Positions 17,645 through 27,940 are shown, numbered from the stretch's first letter. The stretch: DNA of 64,000 nt from Nocardia sienata NBRC 100364 (GCF_001613205.1 NZ_BDBX01000029.1:62001-126000); one strand, 5' to 3'. Program-made: numbers and translations. The notes: a model not told the origin generated them from the letters alone.

Positions 17645-17980
17645 TCAGATATTCAGGCTGGAGCCGAGCTCGGACGAGGCACCGAGCGAACTCAGCGCAT
17701 CCTGGTTCGCCTGCTCGGTGGCCGTGTATCCCTTACCGTTTTCACGGATGAGGGTCCCGATCTCTGCGAGGACGTCGTGCAGCTTGCGGGACTGCGCATC
17801 GTAGTCGTCCATGACCTTGCGGAAGGTGCCGGCGGCGGAACCTTCCCAGTTCCCCGCCGAACCGGCAACGATGTTACGAACGTTGCCGAGTTCGGTCTGC
17901 AGCTGCGAATTCACGTTCTCGACGTGCTTGGCAGCTGTCTCCATTGCCGCTACGTCGGTAGTGACGTTGGGGTTCGCCAC
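17645..17980 (-). CDS. esxU: WXG100 family ESX-4 substrate, EsxU position (CFP-10-like)
   Basis: A 111-residue helical hairpin protein with a classical W-x-G turn (NWEGSAAGTFRKVMDDYDAQ, W45). A C-terminal YTATE (Y85, E89) fits the YxxxD/E type VII secretion signal read by EccC. It is 35 bases upstream of esxT, and the two are expected to form a secreted heterodimer. Its position matches Rv3445c. Confidence 0.92.
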   Translation of the reverse strand: MANPNVTTDVAAMETAAKHVENVNSQLQTELGNVRNIVAGSAGNWEGSAAGTFRKVMDDYDAQSRKLHDVLAEIGTLIRENGKGYTATEQANQDALSSLGASSELGSSLNI

Positions 17981-18111
17981 GGTATCTCCTTACTCGAGTT
18001 CGGATCCGGACCCCCTGCGTCCGCAAACGGTCCGAACTTGCCTTCATGATGATTGGACGCGATACCGGCCCAATCGGTTCCGTAGGATTCCGGAATATCT
18101 CCCGGATGAGG

Positions 18112-19533
18112 TCATCGGCCGACCTCCAGCGAGTTCGCGAGGTCTTCACAGATAGGTGTGATCGAGTCCTGCCCCCCTGTCTGATACTGGCACCCGATAC
18201 TGATCTGGATGCTGTGCTCGACGATAACATGCCAGTCAACGGTCGATCCGTCCTCTGGATACTCGGAATAGGCCAGGCCGGGACGCCCGGCGAAGACCAC
18301 GTCGCGGCGGATGGCAGACACCGAACCTGCTGGGCGGCGGGCGATCTGGGCCTCCAAGGTGGCGGCGATCCGTTCGTAGCCGACATCTGCCGTCACAGGC
18401 TGCTGGGTCACGGTGATACGTGCGCGCAGACCGGCAACCGGAACCAGTTCCAGACGCTGATCGGAAGGCGGGTTCTTGATCCGCCAGCCGTCCGGGATCT
18501 CGAGACGGAGAGCGCCGAAAGTCGCCGGGCCCGAATCGGAGGCGGTATCGCCGGTATCCGGGGCCCGGGTGGTGGACGGTGCGGTCGCCACGGCGTCGGA
18601 GCCGCCGGATATCCGGGCGATACCGATGCCGGCGGCGACCAGGACGGCGACGACGAATACGACCGCGGCGGCGAGATAGAGCGGGGTCCGGGAGCGTGGT
18701 GGCCGGGTGGCGGCGGCCCGCTCACGCAGCGGCTGTAGCCATTCGGTCTCGGCAGCGGCCGGGGGCAGCACGGGGCGATGATCGCCGGGATCGGTTCGGG
18801 GCACTCGCACCAGATCGGTACCGGCGACCACTACCGGCTCGGCGTTACCGCAGCGCTCGGCGACCACCGAACCGATCCGCTCCAGAAAGCCGGCGTCGGT
18901 ACGGCCCACCACGAGCACCGAACTCACCTGGCAGCCGTGCAGGAGCCGATCGAGAAGCGCGTCGAAACCGGCGAGTTCGTCGTCCCCCGCCGCGATCTCG
19001 GCAGCGGAGAGCGCCGGTTCGTGTTCGCAGTATTCGAGCCGCGGACCGCTCTCCGCGGGAACCACTGTGGACGCGGTGGTCGACAACGGTCCGAATTCGA
19101 GGACCACGGTGCGCACATCGCGTAGCCGCCGACCGGCGGTGACCGCCCGGACGGCAATCGTCTCCAATGTCACGTGACCGCTGTGGCGGCGCGCCGCGGA
19201 CTCCAGAACGGTCAGCCGATGCGGATCCCACTCGGTCGGGTGTACGACCGTGAGCCGCTCACACGGTGACGGTATGCGCAGCTGGGCGAGCGTATGACCG
19301 AACACCGCGCTCAGCGCTCCCTCGGGTGTCGGCATGCCCGGGTCGTAGGCGATGCGGTCGGCGGTGACCAATTGCACCGGCGACACCGCGATGGACGGTG
19401 GTGCCAGTGGTTCGCCCACCACCAGGCTGCGGCCGTCACCGGTGGGCACGACCGACGGAGTGAGATCGGTATGGGTGTTCGCGCTCCACGCCCACAATCG
19501 TGTCTCGGTCAGCGCGATTTCGGCCACCGGCAT
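18112..19533 (-). CDS. Type VII secretion-associated protein, Rv3446c family
   Basis: A 473-residue protein: an N-terminal actin-like/ASKHA-type half (VMPVAEIALTETRLWAWSAN, then repeated Val/Thr-rich strands), a single transmembrane helix (LYLAAAVVFVVAVLVAAGIGIARI, near residues 290-315) and an extracytoplasmic C-terminal domain ending ICEDLANSLEVGR. This layout is the TIGR03931 family specific to ESX-4-type loci; function unknown. I chose ATG 19533 because it overlaps the eccC4 stop as TAATG. Confidence 0.85.
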   Translation of the reverse strand: MPVAEIALTETRLWAWSANTHTDLTPSVVPTGDGRSLVVGEPLAPPSIAVSPVQLVTADRIAYDPGMPTPEGALSAVFGHTLAQLRIPSPCERLTVVHPTEWDPHRLTVLESAARRHSGHVTLETIAVRAVTAGRRLRDVRTVVLEFGPLSTTASTVVPAESGPRLEYCEHEPALSAAEIAAGDDELAGFDALLDRLLHGCQVSSVLVVGRTDAGFLERIGSVVAERCGNAEPVVVAGTDLVRVPRTDPGDHRPVLPPAAAETEWLQPLRERAAATRPPRSRTPLYLAAAVVFVVAVLVAAGIGIARISGGSDAVATAPSTTRAPDTGDTASDSGPATFGALRLEIPDGWRIKNPPSDQRLELVPVAGLRARITVTQQPVTADVGYERIAATLEAQIARRPAGSVSAIRRDVVFAGRPGLAYSEYPEDGSTVDWHVIVEHSIQISIGCQYQTGGQDSITPICEDLANSLEVGR

Positions 19534-22500
19534 TACTGCGTCGGCATCCACGAGGTCTGGATGAGTTCGTTGCCCGAACGCCCGACCAGGGTGCCGCGGC
19601 CCGGCGGCATGGCGCTGGGCCGCACATTCCCGAGCAGGCCGCCCTCTTCCCGGCTGCCACTCATGATCAGACCGGGCGTGGCCAGGTCACGCAGCCGGGA
19701 GATCACCGGCTCGTACAGGGCCCGGCCGGCGCCACCGGAGCGACGCGCGATGATCAGATGCAGGCCGATATCCTTGGCGTGCGCCAGATAGTCGACGATC
19801 TGTGCGAGCGGGTTGCCACTGGATCCGCTGGAGACCAGGTCGTAGTCGTCGACGATCACGAACAGATCCGGGCCGGTCCACCAGGAGCGGTCGCGCAGTT
19901 CCTGCGGGGTGACGTTCGGCCCGGGCATCCGCGTCCGCAACAGTGCGGCGAGGTCACGCATATTCGTGGTCAGGCCCTCGGCGCCGGTCGCGTACGCGGC
20001 CAAGCGATCCTGATCGAAGTAGCCGAGCATGGTGCGCCGGAAATCGACCAGGATGAGCGCGGCCTTGTCGCGTGCGTTGGATTCGACGATGCCGCTGACG
20101 ATATTGCGCAGCAGCGTCGACTTCCCGCATTCGGTATCGCCGAAGATCAGGAAGTGCGGGTTGTCGTCGAAATTGAGGAAAACCGGCGTCAGCTCGGATT
20201 CGTTGATACCGATCGGAATCGCGATATTGCGCCGGTCCGCCGGCCCCTGCCAGGGGCCGATCGCCCGCACGAACTGCTCGCGATCGAGTTGTTCGGGCAG
20301 CATCCGGACCTGCGGCGCGGGACGGCCGGGAGTCGCCTGCTGCAGTCGCGCGACCGCGTCGGCGACGCCGCGACCGAGGTCCTCGGCCTCGGAAGATCCG
20401 TCGACCCGGGGCAGCGCGGTGAGCATATGCAGGTTTTCGGGGGTCATACCGCGACCCGGCCGGCCCTGCGGAACCAGCGCCGCGACCTTGCGGCCGAACT
20501 CGGAATCGGCCGGATCGCCGAGGCGGAGTTCCAGCCGGGTCCCGATCTGGTCCTTGAGCTGCGGCCGGGCCTCCATCCAGCGCGAGAGCGCGATCACGAC
20601 GTGCACGCCGTAGGACAGGCCCTGTACCGCCAGGTTCATGATCGCCTGCTCCAGCGGCTCGAAATCCTGGCGAATCGAACCGAATCCGTCGATCACCAGG
20701 AAAACATCGCCGAAGGGGTCCTCATGGGCGCCGGTCGCTGCCTGGCTGCTCGCCGGGTCGGCGGCACGCAGGCGGCGGAACTCCGACATCGACTCGATAC
20801 CGAGCTGACGGAATCGCAGTTCGCGGGTGCGCACGATGGTGGTCATCTCGGCGACGGTGCGGCGAACCTTGTCGTGGTCCAGCCGGCCGGCCACCGAGCC
20901 GACGTGCGGCAGGCCCTCGAGACTGGCGAGGGTGCCACCGCCGAAGTCCAGGCAGTAGAACTGCACCTGTTCGGCGGTATGGGTCAGCGACATCGACATG
21001 ATCAGCGTGCGCAGCATTGTCGATTTACCCGACTGCGGGCCACCGACCACGGCCACATTGCCGCGTGCGCCGGACAGGTCCACGAGCAGCGGATCGCGCC
21101 GTTGGTCGTAGGGGCGGTCGACGATACCGATCGGCGCGCGCAGTCCGGCCTGCGCGTTGTACTCGCCGGTGAGGATCGAGCGCGGGATGAGCTCGTCCAG
21201 TGAGGGCGAGGCGTCCAGCGGCGGCAGCCAGATCTTGTGGGCGGGCCGGCCGTGGCCGCGGATCCGGGCCACCAGCATGCCGATATTGGAGATCTGTTCA
21301 CCGTCTTCGACCAGTGGCTCCGGATCGTCGAGCGGTTCGGGGGCCAGCGGTACCCGGTCCACCGCCCGGAACTCGACATGTTTGGCCAAGAACGGCCGCG
21401 CGGTGATATCGATTTCACCGGCCCGTGTCGCCACCGCGATATCGCGCTGCGGTCCACCACCCACATAGGGCCCGGAGACGTAGGACGCCTGGAAACGCTG
21501 GATCTCGCCCGAATCCGATTTGAGATAGCCGCCGCCGGGACTGTTGGGGAGGTTGTAGGCGTCGGGGACACCGAGCACCTGGCGGGATTCGTTGGCGGAG
21601 AATGTTTTCAGGCCGATGCGATAGGACAGATGCGATTCCAGGCCCTTGAGCTTGCCCTCTTCCAACCGCTGCGAAGCGAGCAGCAGATGGACGTGCAACG
21701 AGCGGCCCAGGCGGCCGATCATCACGAACAGTTCCGCGAAATCGGGGTGCTGGGTGAGCAGTTCGGAGAACTCGTCGAGGACGACGAACAGCGCGGGCAG
21801 CGGATCGAGATCGGCACCGGCGGCGCGGGCCTTCTCGTATTCGGAGACATTCGCGAAGTTACCTTCCTGGCGCAGCAATTCCTGGCGGCGGTTCATCTCG
21901 CCGGCCAGGGCATCGCGCATACGGTCGACGAGGTCGGCTTCCTCTTCCAGGTTGGTGATGACGGCCGCGACGTGCGGCACACCGTCGAGACCGAGGAAGG
22001 TCGCGCCACCTTTGAAGTCGACCAGGACCAGGTTCAGCTGATCCGGCGAATGAGTGGCGAGCAGACTGAGAACCAGGGTGCGCAGGAATTCGGATTTACC
22101 GGAACCGGTGGCGCCGATACACAGACCGTGCGGGCCCATACCGGATTCGGCGGCTTCTTTGATATCCAGGACGACGGGCAGCCCGTCGGCGCCGACACCG
22201 AACGGAACCCGCAACCGCTCCCGGCCGTAGCGGGGTCGCCAGGCGCTCTCGGGATTGAAGGAACCGATATCGCCCAGGCCCATCAACTGCGCCCAGGTGT
22301 TGATCGTCTCCCCTTCGGTGACCTCGACATCGCTGCTGCGCTGGGTGGCCGCGCGGTACGGGGCGAGGCGGCGGGCCACCTGCTGGGCCTGTTCCCGGCT
22401 GATCCGGTCGATGACCGCGAATCGCTCCTGGTTGCCGGTGGCGCCGCGGCCCAGGCATTCACCGTTGCGGATGGTGAGCCCGATACCGCGCGAGACCGCC

Positions 22501-23564
22501 AGGCGGGGAGCGTATCCGCACAGGTCGATGACGGTGACACCCTCGTACCCGGATTCGCGCAGCTGATCCTCCTCGGCCTCGAGCAGGCCACCGTCCACCA
22601 CGATCACCACGTGCACCATGGCGGAATTGGTGGGCTGGTTACGGGAGTAGCGGACCCGGTTGCCGAGAATCGGGGCCAAACCCGCCATCATCTCCCGGAT
22701 CGAGCCGAAGAACATGCGCTGGGTGCCGACACCGTCCTCGGCGTCCGGATGCTGGGTGTGCGGCAGCCATTTCGTCCATTCCCATTCCGCACTGGTGTCG
22801 GGGCCGCAGACGATCGCGGTCAGCACCTGATCCGGGCCGTGGAACATGGCCAGCTGGACCAGCATCGCGCGCACCATGTCCCGGGCCTGCGCCCGATCGC
22901 CGTCGAGGGCGATGGTGGCGAAACCCTTCACCGCGATGGCGGTCGGCAGATCGGGCACGGTGGAATGCGCCCGGACGAAGCGGCGCAGCGAGACCGCGGC
23001 GATCGGTTCGAGCTCCTCCACCGGCCCGGTTTCCGGTGCGACCAGGCGGGTGGCCAGACGCTGCCCGCCGATGCCGATGCGAACATGGCAGAAGTCCTTG
23101 TCGCTGGGCCGGCGCTCCCACATCCGGGAGGTGCCCGCGAGCATCCAGACCAGGCCCGGCTCCGGATGACTCCACTCCACCGCGGCCCGCTGCTCGGCCG
23201 CCGTCACCCCGACATCCTTGCGAACCTGGTCGAGGTAGCGCAGGTAGTCCTTGCGATCCTCATTGGCCTCGGCCGCCTTGGCGCCCTTACCGTTGCCCTG
23301 CCCGGCGAACATCCCGACCATCGAGACCATCATCATCATCGGGAACATCAGCGACATCGGATTCGACGCGATACCACCCCCCTGGGTGAACATCAGCGCC
23401 ATCATCCCGACCATGCCGATGATCATCACGACGGGCATGAGCTTGCCGAGCAGATTTCCCGGCGTCACCCGGGGGATTTCGGGGGGCGGCTGCAGGGTGA
23501 CCTCGCCCCCTGGTGTCCGCGGAACCTCCCGGCGCGCACGCCGCTGAAAACGGACAGTGGTCAT
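19533..23564 (-). CDS. eccC4: EccC4, FtsK/SpoIIIE-type ATPase of ESX-4
   Basis: A 1,343-residue motor with two N-terminal transmembrane segments (LMPVVMIIGMVGMMALMF, then a Met-rich helix) and three P-loop ATPase domains. Walker A motifs are GATGSGKSEF (about residue 485), GGPQSGKSTM (about 845) and GDTECGKSTL (about 1145), with Walker B-type LVLVDFKGG, YCLDFGGG and LILVDFRR. It is an unsplit EccCab. The family recognises WXG100 dimers and powers export. ATG 23564 begins MTTVRFQRRARREVP, the normal start. It is divergent from eccD4. Confidence 0.96.
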   Translation of the reverse strand: MTTVRFQRRARREVPRTPGGEVTLQPPPEIPRVTPGNLLGKLMPVVMIIGMVGMMALMFTQGGGIASNPMSLMFPMMMMVSMVGMFAGQGNGKGAKAAEANEDRKDYLRYLDQVRKDVGVTAAEQRAAVEWSHPEPGLVWMLAGTSRMWERRPSDKDFCHVRIGIGGQRLATRLVAPETGPVEELEPIAAVSLRRFVRAHSTVPDLPTAIAVKGFATIALDGDRAQARDMVRAMLVQLAMFHGPDQVLTAIVCGPDTSAEWEWTKWLPHTQHPDAEDGVGTQRMFFGSIREMMAGLAPILGNRVRYSRNQPTNSAMVHVVIVVDGGLLEAEEDQLRESGYEGVTVIDLCGYAPRLAVSRGIGLTIRNGECLGRGATGNQERFAVIDRISREQAQQVARRLAPYRAATQRSSDVEVTEGETINTWAQLMGLGDIGSFNPESAWRPRYGRERLRVPFGVGADGLPVVLDIKEAAESGMGPHGLCIGATGSGKSEFLRTLVLSLLATHSPDQLNLVLVDFKGGATFLGLDGVPHVAAVITNLEEEADLVDRMRDALAGEMNRRQELLRQEGNFANVSEYEKARAAGADLDPLPALFVVLDEFSELLTQHPDFAELFVMIGRLGRSLHVHLLLASQRLEEGKLKGLESHLSYRIGLKTFSANESRQVLGVPDAYNLPNSPGGGYLKSDSGEIQRFQASYVSGPYVGGGPQRDIAVATRAGEIDITARPFLAKHVEFRAVDRVPLAPEPLDDPEPLVEDGEQISNIGMLVARIRGHGRPAHKIWLPPLDASPSLDELIPRSILTGEYNAQAGLRAPIGIVDRPYDQRRDPLLVDLSGARGNVAVVGGPQSGKSTMLRTLIMSMSLTHTAEQVQFYCLDFGGGTLASLEGLPHVGSVAGRLDHDKVRRTVAEMTTIVRTRELRFRQLGIESMSEFRRLRAADPASSQAATGAHEDPFGDVFLVIDGFGSIRQDFEPLEQAIMNLAVQGLSYGVHVVIALSRWMEARPQLKDQIGTRLELRLGDPADSEFGRKVAALVPQGRPGRGMTPENLHMLTALPRVDGSSEAEDLGRGVADAVARLQQATPGRPAPQVRMLPEQLDREQFVRAIGPWQGPADRRNIAIPIGINESELTPVFLNFDDNPHFLIFGDTECGKSTLLRNIVSGIVESNARDKAALILVDFRRTMLGYFDQDRLAAYATGAEGLTTNMRDLAALLRTRMPGPNVTPQELRDRSWWTGPDLFVIVDDYDLVSSGSSGNPLAQIVDYLAHAKDIGLHLIIARRSGGAGRALYEPVISRLRDLATPGLIMSGSREEGGLLGNVRPSAMPPGRGTLVGRSGNELIQTSWMPTQ

Positions 23565-23736
23565 CGAGCGAGATCCCCCTTGTGGCCATGCGATGTTCGG
23601 GCTCAGTGTAGAGGCAGGCACGAACATGTCGTACAGTTCGACCTGCATTCTGCTGGCCGGACCGGGGGCACGCAACCCGCGATCTCCTGGGAGAATGTGG
23701 GAAACGAGCAGGGTAGCGAACCAACTTGGGGGAAGC
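23565..23736. promoter_or_regulatory. Divergent promoter region between eccC4 and eccD4
   Basis: A 172-base non-coding interval separates the two divergent ESX-4 transcription units and must carry both promoters. The eccD4 ribosome binding site (GGGGGAAGC) is at its right end. No specific operator was recognised. Confidence 0.5.
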
Positions 23737-25203
23737 GTGACGCATGCGCGACTGGACCATATGGAGGAAGATTCCTCGCGGGGTATAGTCCGCGCGCCGG
23801 ATCTCACCAGGGTCACCATTCTGGCGAAGCACACTCAGGTCGACATGGCCATTCCGGTCGATGTCCCGGTGGCCCTGGTGATCCCGAGTGTGGTCGATAT
23901 GATCGCCGCGCACAGCAGGACCAACGACTTCGACAACCAGGGCGAACGCTACGAACCCGCGGACTGGGTCCTGGCCCGCATCGGCCAGCCGCCGCTGTCG
24001 AATTCGCTCAGCCTGGGTGAACAGGGTGTGCGTGACGGCGAACTGCTGATGCTGGAGAACTCGGCCCACACCGCGCCGACCCCGCTCTTCGACGACATCA
24101 TGTACAACGTCGCCGTCGCCGACTCCGAGCATTTCCGCGGGTGGAATCCGCAGACCGCGCGGATCACCGGATCGGTGCTGGCCGTGCTCACCATGCTGGC
24201 GGGTTGCACCGCGCTGCTGGCGTCGCCGGACTCGATGCCGGGCTGGATCACCGGGACCATCGCGCTGGGTGTATCGGTGCTGCTGGTGGTCGCGGCGATG
24301 ATCCTCAGCCGGGTGTACGGCGATCCGCAGACCTCGCTGGTCCTCGGCGGCTGCGCACTGCCGCTGGCGTTCACCGGCGGCATGCTGATCGTGCCGGATC
24401 ACTACGACTGGTCCCATATGCTGCTCGGCTCCACGCTCCTGGGTGCCACGGCGATTCTGGCCTGGCGGGTCACCGGTGTGGGGCTGGGTCTGTTCATCGG
24501 CGCGGGCACGGTGGCGGTGTTCGCGGTTCCCTCCGCGCTGGTCGGCCTGCTCACCGAGCAGCCGATGAAAGCCGTCGGCGCGGTGGTCGCGGCCCTGGGT
24601 CTCGCCGCGCTGTCGCTGGCCCCGCGGATCTCCATGATGCTGGCGAAACTGCCGCTGCCGCCGGTGCCCTCCCCCGGCACCCCGATCGATCCGACCGAAG
24701 ACGATCCCGACGACCACCGCGCGCTGCCCACTCTCGATGCCCTGCACGCGAAATCGGCCCGGGCGCGCACCTACCTGAGCGGGCTCGTCTCGGCGACCAC
24801 ACTGGTCACGGTGGTCGGCGCGCTCGTGGCGACCGATCCGGCCGGTGGCGGGTTCTTCTGGCAGGGCATCGCGCTCGCGCTGGTGTGCGCGGCGGTCCTG
24901 ATGTTCCGCAGCCGCACCTACGCCGGCGCCGAACAGGCCGTGATTTTGATCGCCGGCGGCGCCGCCATCCTGCTGGCCATGCTGGTGGGGATGGCGTTCG
25001 TGACCGATCTGCCGCTGGCCGCGTTCGGTGCCGCCCTGGTCATGCTGATCGCGGCGCTGGTCCTCGGCATCATCGTCCCGAACCAGACGGCGACCCCGCC
25101 CATGCGCCGGGCCGCGGAACTGATCGAATACGGATTCGTGGCCGCCGTGCTGCCGCTGGTGTTCTGGGTGACCGACCTCTACTCCCTCGTCCGCGGGCTG
25201 TGA
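23737..25203 (+). CDS. eccD4: EccD4, ubiquitin-like/multi-TM channel subunit of ESX-4
   Basis: A 488-residue protein with an N-terminal YukD/ubiquitin-like domain (about residues 20-110, LTRVTILAKHTQVDMAIPVDVPVALVIPS) and about eleven transmembrane helices, as in the EccD pore subunit. GTG 23737 is chosen because GGGGGA lies about 5 bases upstream; ATG 23761 has no ribosome binding site. Its stop overlaps the mycP4 start (GTGA 25200-25203), so the two are translated as a pair. Confidence 0.93.
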   Translation: MTHARLDHMEEDSSRGIVRAPDLTRVTILAKHTQVDMAIPVDVPVALVIPSVVDMIAAHSRTNDFDNQGERYEPADWVLARIGQPPLSNSLSLGEQGVRDGELLMLENSAHTAPTPLFDDIMYNVAVADSEHFRGWNPQTARITGSVLAVLTMLAGCTALLASPDSMPGWITGTIALGVSVLLVVAAMILSRVYGDPQTSLVLGGCALPLAFTGGMLIVPDHYDWSHMLLGSTLLGATAILAWRVTGVGLGLFIGAGTVAVFAVPSALVGLLTEQPMKAVGAVVAALGLAALSLAPRISMMLAKLPLPPVPSPGTPIDPTEDDPDDHRALPTLDALHAKSARARTYLSGLVSATTLVTVVGALVATDPAGGGFFWQGIALALVCAAVLMFRSRTYAGAEQAVILIAGGAAILLAMLVGMAFVTDLPLAAFGAALVMLIAALVLGIIVPNQTATPPMRRAAELIEYGFVAAVLPLVFWVTDLYSLVRGL

Positions 25204-26609
25204 ACCGGGGAGTCCGCGCCGCGGCGGTGGCCGCGGTGCTCGGGGTGAGCGCGACGCTCGGATTCGGGTCGCCGGTGGCGTATGCCGACCGGCCCGTACC
25301 CGTCGATCCCGGTCAATTACCGGCCGGTGATCCGGCGAGACCCACGCAGGCCACCGAGCGCAAGGCCAATACCGCCTGCACCAGCACCGTTTCCGGCGGG
25401 GGCGGCCCGACCGTGCCACCGGCGCAGGCCGCCCTCGACCTGCGGCGGGCGTGGCAGTTCTCCGAGGGCGCGGGCCAGGTGGTCGCGGTGATCGATACGG
25501 GAGTGGCCCGCCACCCCCGGCTGCCCGGATTGCGTCCCGGCGGCGACTTCGTGGCCAACAGCGGTGACGGCACCGAGGATTGCGACGCGCACGGGACCAT
25601 CGTGGCCGGGATCATCGCCGCGAGCCGGGCTCCGAACGAGGGATTCTCCGGGGTGGCGCCGGCGGCGACGATTCTCACGATCCGCCAGACGAGCGACAAA
25701 TATGTCAAAGCGGGCAGCAATGCCACCAAAACGCCGGAAGACCTCTCCAAAGAGGGCTACGGCAATGTCGCCACCATGGCGCAGGCCGTTCGCCGGGCCG
25801 CCGATATGGGCGCCACCGTCATCAATATCTCCGAGGTCGCGTGCAGTGCCGGCCCGATCTCGGATGCCTCGCTCGGTGCCGCGCTCGACTACGCCGTCCA
25901 CCAGAAGAACGTGGTCGTGGTGGCCTCGGCCGGTAATACCGACAACGACAGTTGCAAGGGCAACACCGGCATCCAGGACCCGCTGGACCCCGCCGCCGAC
26001 CCGTGGAGCAATGCGACCGTCAATGTCACGCCCGCGCGCTACGACGATCTGGTGCTCTCGGTCGGTTCGATCGACGCGAACGGCGCCCCCTCGGAGTTCA
26101 CCGTCCCGGGCCCATGGCTCAGTGTCGCCGCGCCGGGCGAGAACATCGTTTCCCTCGACGTGAACAGCGGCGGAGTCATCAACGGGACGGTCAATGCCCA
26201 GGGCGGTCAGCAGACCATCAACGGCACCAGTTTCGCGGCCCCCTATGTCTCCGGGGTGGTCGCGCTGGTGCGCTCTCGCTTCCCCGAACTCTCCGCCGTC
26301 GAGGTCATGAAGCGAATCCAGGCGACCGCGCACGCGCCGGCCGAGGGCTGGAACCCGTATGTGGGCTACGGCGCGATCGACCCGATCGCGGCGCTGACCA
26401 ACGAAGTGCCCGACGAACTACGGCCCAAACAACCGAATCCTGCGGTGAGCAAGCAGCTCGCGATTCCCGCGCCACCCACACCACCGGACCACACCGCCCG
26501 CAATGTGGCACTCATCGGCAGCGGGATCATCGGCGGCGCCTTGATTCTCGGTTATCTCGCCTCGTTCCCGACCCGCCGCCGCTTCGGCGTCGGCGAAGAC
26601 GACGCCTGA
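25200..26609 (+). CDS. mycP4: MycP4 mycosin, membrane-anchored subtilisin-like protease
   Basis: A 469-residue S8 protease with a signal peptide (AAAVAAVLGVSATLGFGSPVAYA), catalytic Asp in AVIDTGV (about 99), His in DAHGTIVAG (about 131) and Ser in NGTSFAAPYVSG (about 344), and a C-terminal transmembrane anchor (VALIGSGIIGGALILGYLASF) with a short basic tail. Mycosins sit on the periplasmic side and are needed for assembly or substrate processing of the ESX channel. The start is GTG 25200, coupled to eccD4. Confidence 0.95.
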   Translation: MNRGVRAAAVAAVLGVSATLGFGSPVAYADRPVPVDPGQLPAGDPARPTQATERKANTACTSTVSGGGGPTVPPAQAALDLRRAWQFSEGAGQVVAVIDTGVARHPRLPGLRPGGDFVANSGDGTEDCDAHGTIVAGIIAASRAPNEGFSGVAPAATILTIRQTSDKYVKAGSNATKTPEDLSKEGYGNVATMAQAVRRAADMGATVINISEVACSAGPISDASLGAALDYAVHQKNVVVVASAGNTDNDSCKGNTGIQDPLDPAADPWSNATVNVTPARYDDLVLSVGSIDANGAPSEFTVPGPWLSVAAPGENIVSLDVNSGGVINGTVNAQGGQQTINGTSFAAPYVSGVVALVRSRFPELSAVEVMKRIQATAHAPAEGWNPYVGYGAIDPIAALTNEVPDELRPKQPNPAVSKQLAIPAPPTPPDHTARNVALIGSGIIGGALILGYLASFPTRRRFGVGEDDA

Positions 26610-26925
26610 GGCGACGCTCACGATCGCTGCGCTCGGCGCCGACCGCCTACGGTCCGGTTGACCAGGGACCTCTTACGTGCCGTGATCCGCACGGGCATCC
26701 GGCCGTCTTCACATTTCCGGCAGCTGCTGTTCCGGTCCGAGAAACCGAGCTCTCGCTTCGTCGGACGTTTTGACGACCCGGGCAGTATCGCTTCCCCTGC
26801 CGGGGAATTCGTCTGCGGTCGACACGCCCCACAACGGTATTTTGGGTAAAGAATTCGATCTTGCTCCGATCCTTTCCCGAGAACCGGCAGCCGGGTGATC
26901 GTGAACCGATGCCGAGAGGACCTCC
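26610..26925. other. Intergenic region after mycP4, no gene seen
   Basis: The left part is GC-rich with an imperfect dyad around 26612-26655. The right part (about 26800-26900) is more AT-rich and probably holds the promoter of the next gene, whose ribosome binding site GAGAGGA is at 26914-26920. No supported small gene was found. Confidence 0.4.
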
Positions 26926-27912
26926 ATGGCCGCACATCCCATAGCGAGGACACTCTCGGCGATCTGCGGCCAACTGCTCACCCATCTACCGAAAGCGGCC
27001 TCTGCCATCCGCCGGACTTACCGGTCGGGCTGCACCGACAACCTCCGGCGCGCCGCCACCTGGTTGCCCGCCGCCGGTGAGCGGTCAAGGCACGCCCTGG
27101 ACCAGGCGGCCCTCCGGCGCGGCGATAGCAGGCCGGCCGAGACCCAGCCCAAGCGTGATGAAGTCGTCGAACATCCCGACGACTTCGGAAACGTCGGAGG
27201 CGCGCCGGATGCCGGTGCGCGGACGCAGCACCCTTTCCGTGGTCTCTGGCTGGAGCGACGGGTGTGGGCCGACACGAGCTACGACCCTTTCACCTCGATC
27301 ATGGACCTCCCCGATGCCGAGGCGAGACGGGTTGCGGCCCTGATGGGCAAGCGGGTCGATGGCGATTATCTGGCGATGCGCAGAGCCACCGAGTCCTGGT
27401 TGCGCCCGGACACGGTGGCGCCGGACACCGTCCCGCTGTATTTCAAGCTCGTGGACGCTCCGGGCACATACCGATATCCAGAGAGTTTCGCCACCCTCTG
27501 CATTCCGGCCGACTCGATTCCCGCGGCGCATATGACATTGACCGTCGACGACAGCTTCTTCCACTACCAGATGATGATCGGAGCACCGGCCGACAACACT
27601 CCGGCAGGACTCGTACCGCGCGTTGTCAACGGCACCGATGCGCACGACCTGATCGACTTCGACGGGGAACACCGAGAACACCGCGGGCCGCTGGCCGGTG
27701 GCGCCGGGCGATATATCGAGGTCCAGGTCTGGGATCGGAACGCGCCGATCCTGGAAGAGGCGCGGCGGCGGTTCGAAGCGGGAATACCCGAGGACCGCCT
27801 GCTCATCCTCGGCCCAGGTCCGGACGGCGGAGCAGCGGGGCAGGATTCGGCGCTCTCACAACCCGTCGAGTCCGATGGTGATCACGGGGGAAACGGCGAG
27901 CGCGGCGACTGA
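26926..27912 (+). CDS. Unknown protein within the ESX-4 locus
   Basis: A 328-residue protein of no family I recognise, placed between mycP4 and the convergent eccB4, where the mycobacterial locus has no gene. ATG 26926 follows GAGAGGA. The first 60 residues are helical and basic, residues 60-95 look disordered, and the rest is a mixed alpha/beta domain with FKLVDAPGTYRYPESFATLCIP, VDDSFFHYQMMIG and GAGRYIEVQVWDRNAPIL, ending in an acidic Gly/Asp-rich tail. The last block weakly recalls ADP-ribosyltransferase-like or DUF3626 folds, which is only a hint. There is no signal peptide or membrane helix. Confidence 0.8.
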   Translation: MAAHPIARTLSAICGQLLTHLPKAASAIRRTYRSGCTDNLRRAATWLPAAGERSRHALDQAALRRGDSRPAETQPKRDEVVEHPDDFGNVGGAPDAGARTQHPFRGLWLERRVWADTSYDPFTSIMDLPDAEARRVAALMGKRVDGDYLAMRRATESWLRPDTVAPDTVPLYFKLVDAPGTYRYPESFATLCIPADSIPAAHMTLTVDDSFFHYQMMIGAPADNTPAGLVPRVVNGTDAHDLIDFDGEHREHRGPLAGGAGRYIEVQVWDRNAPILEEARRRFEAGIPEDRLLILGPGPDGGAAGQDSALSQPVESDGDHGGNGERGD

Positions 27913-27940
27913 CCGGTGGACCGACGCCGCGAAGCCGGTG

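Noticed and set aside
21237..24020. Long plus-strand open frame opposite eccC4
   Set aside because: It is entirely antisense to the well-supported eccC4 and has no family signature or ribosome binding site.
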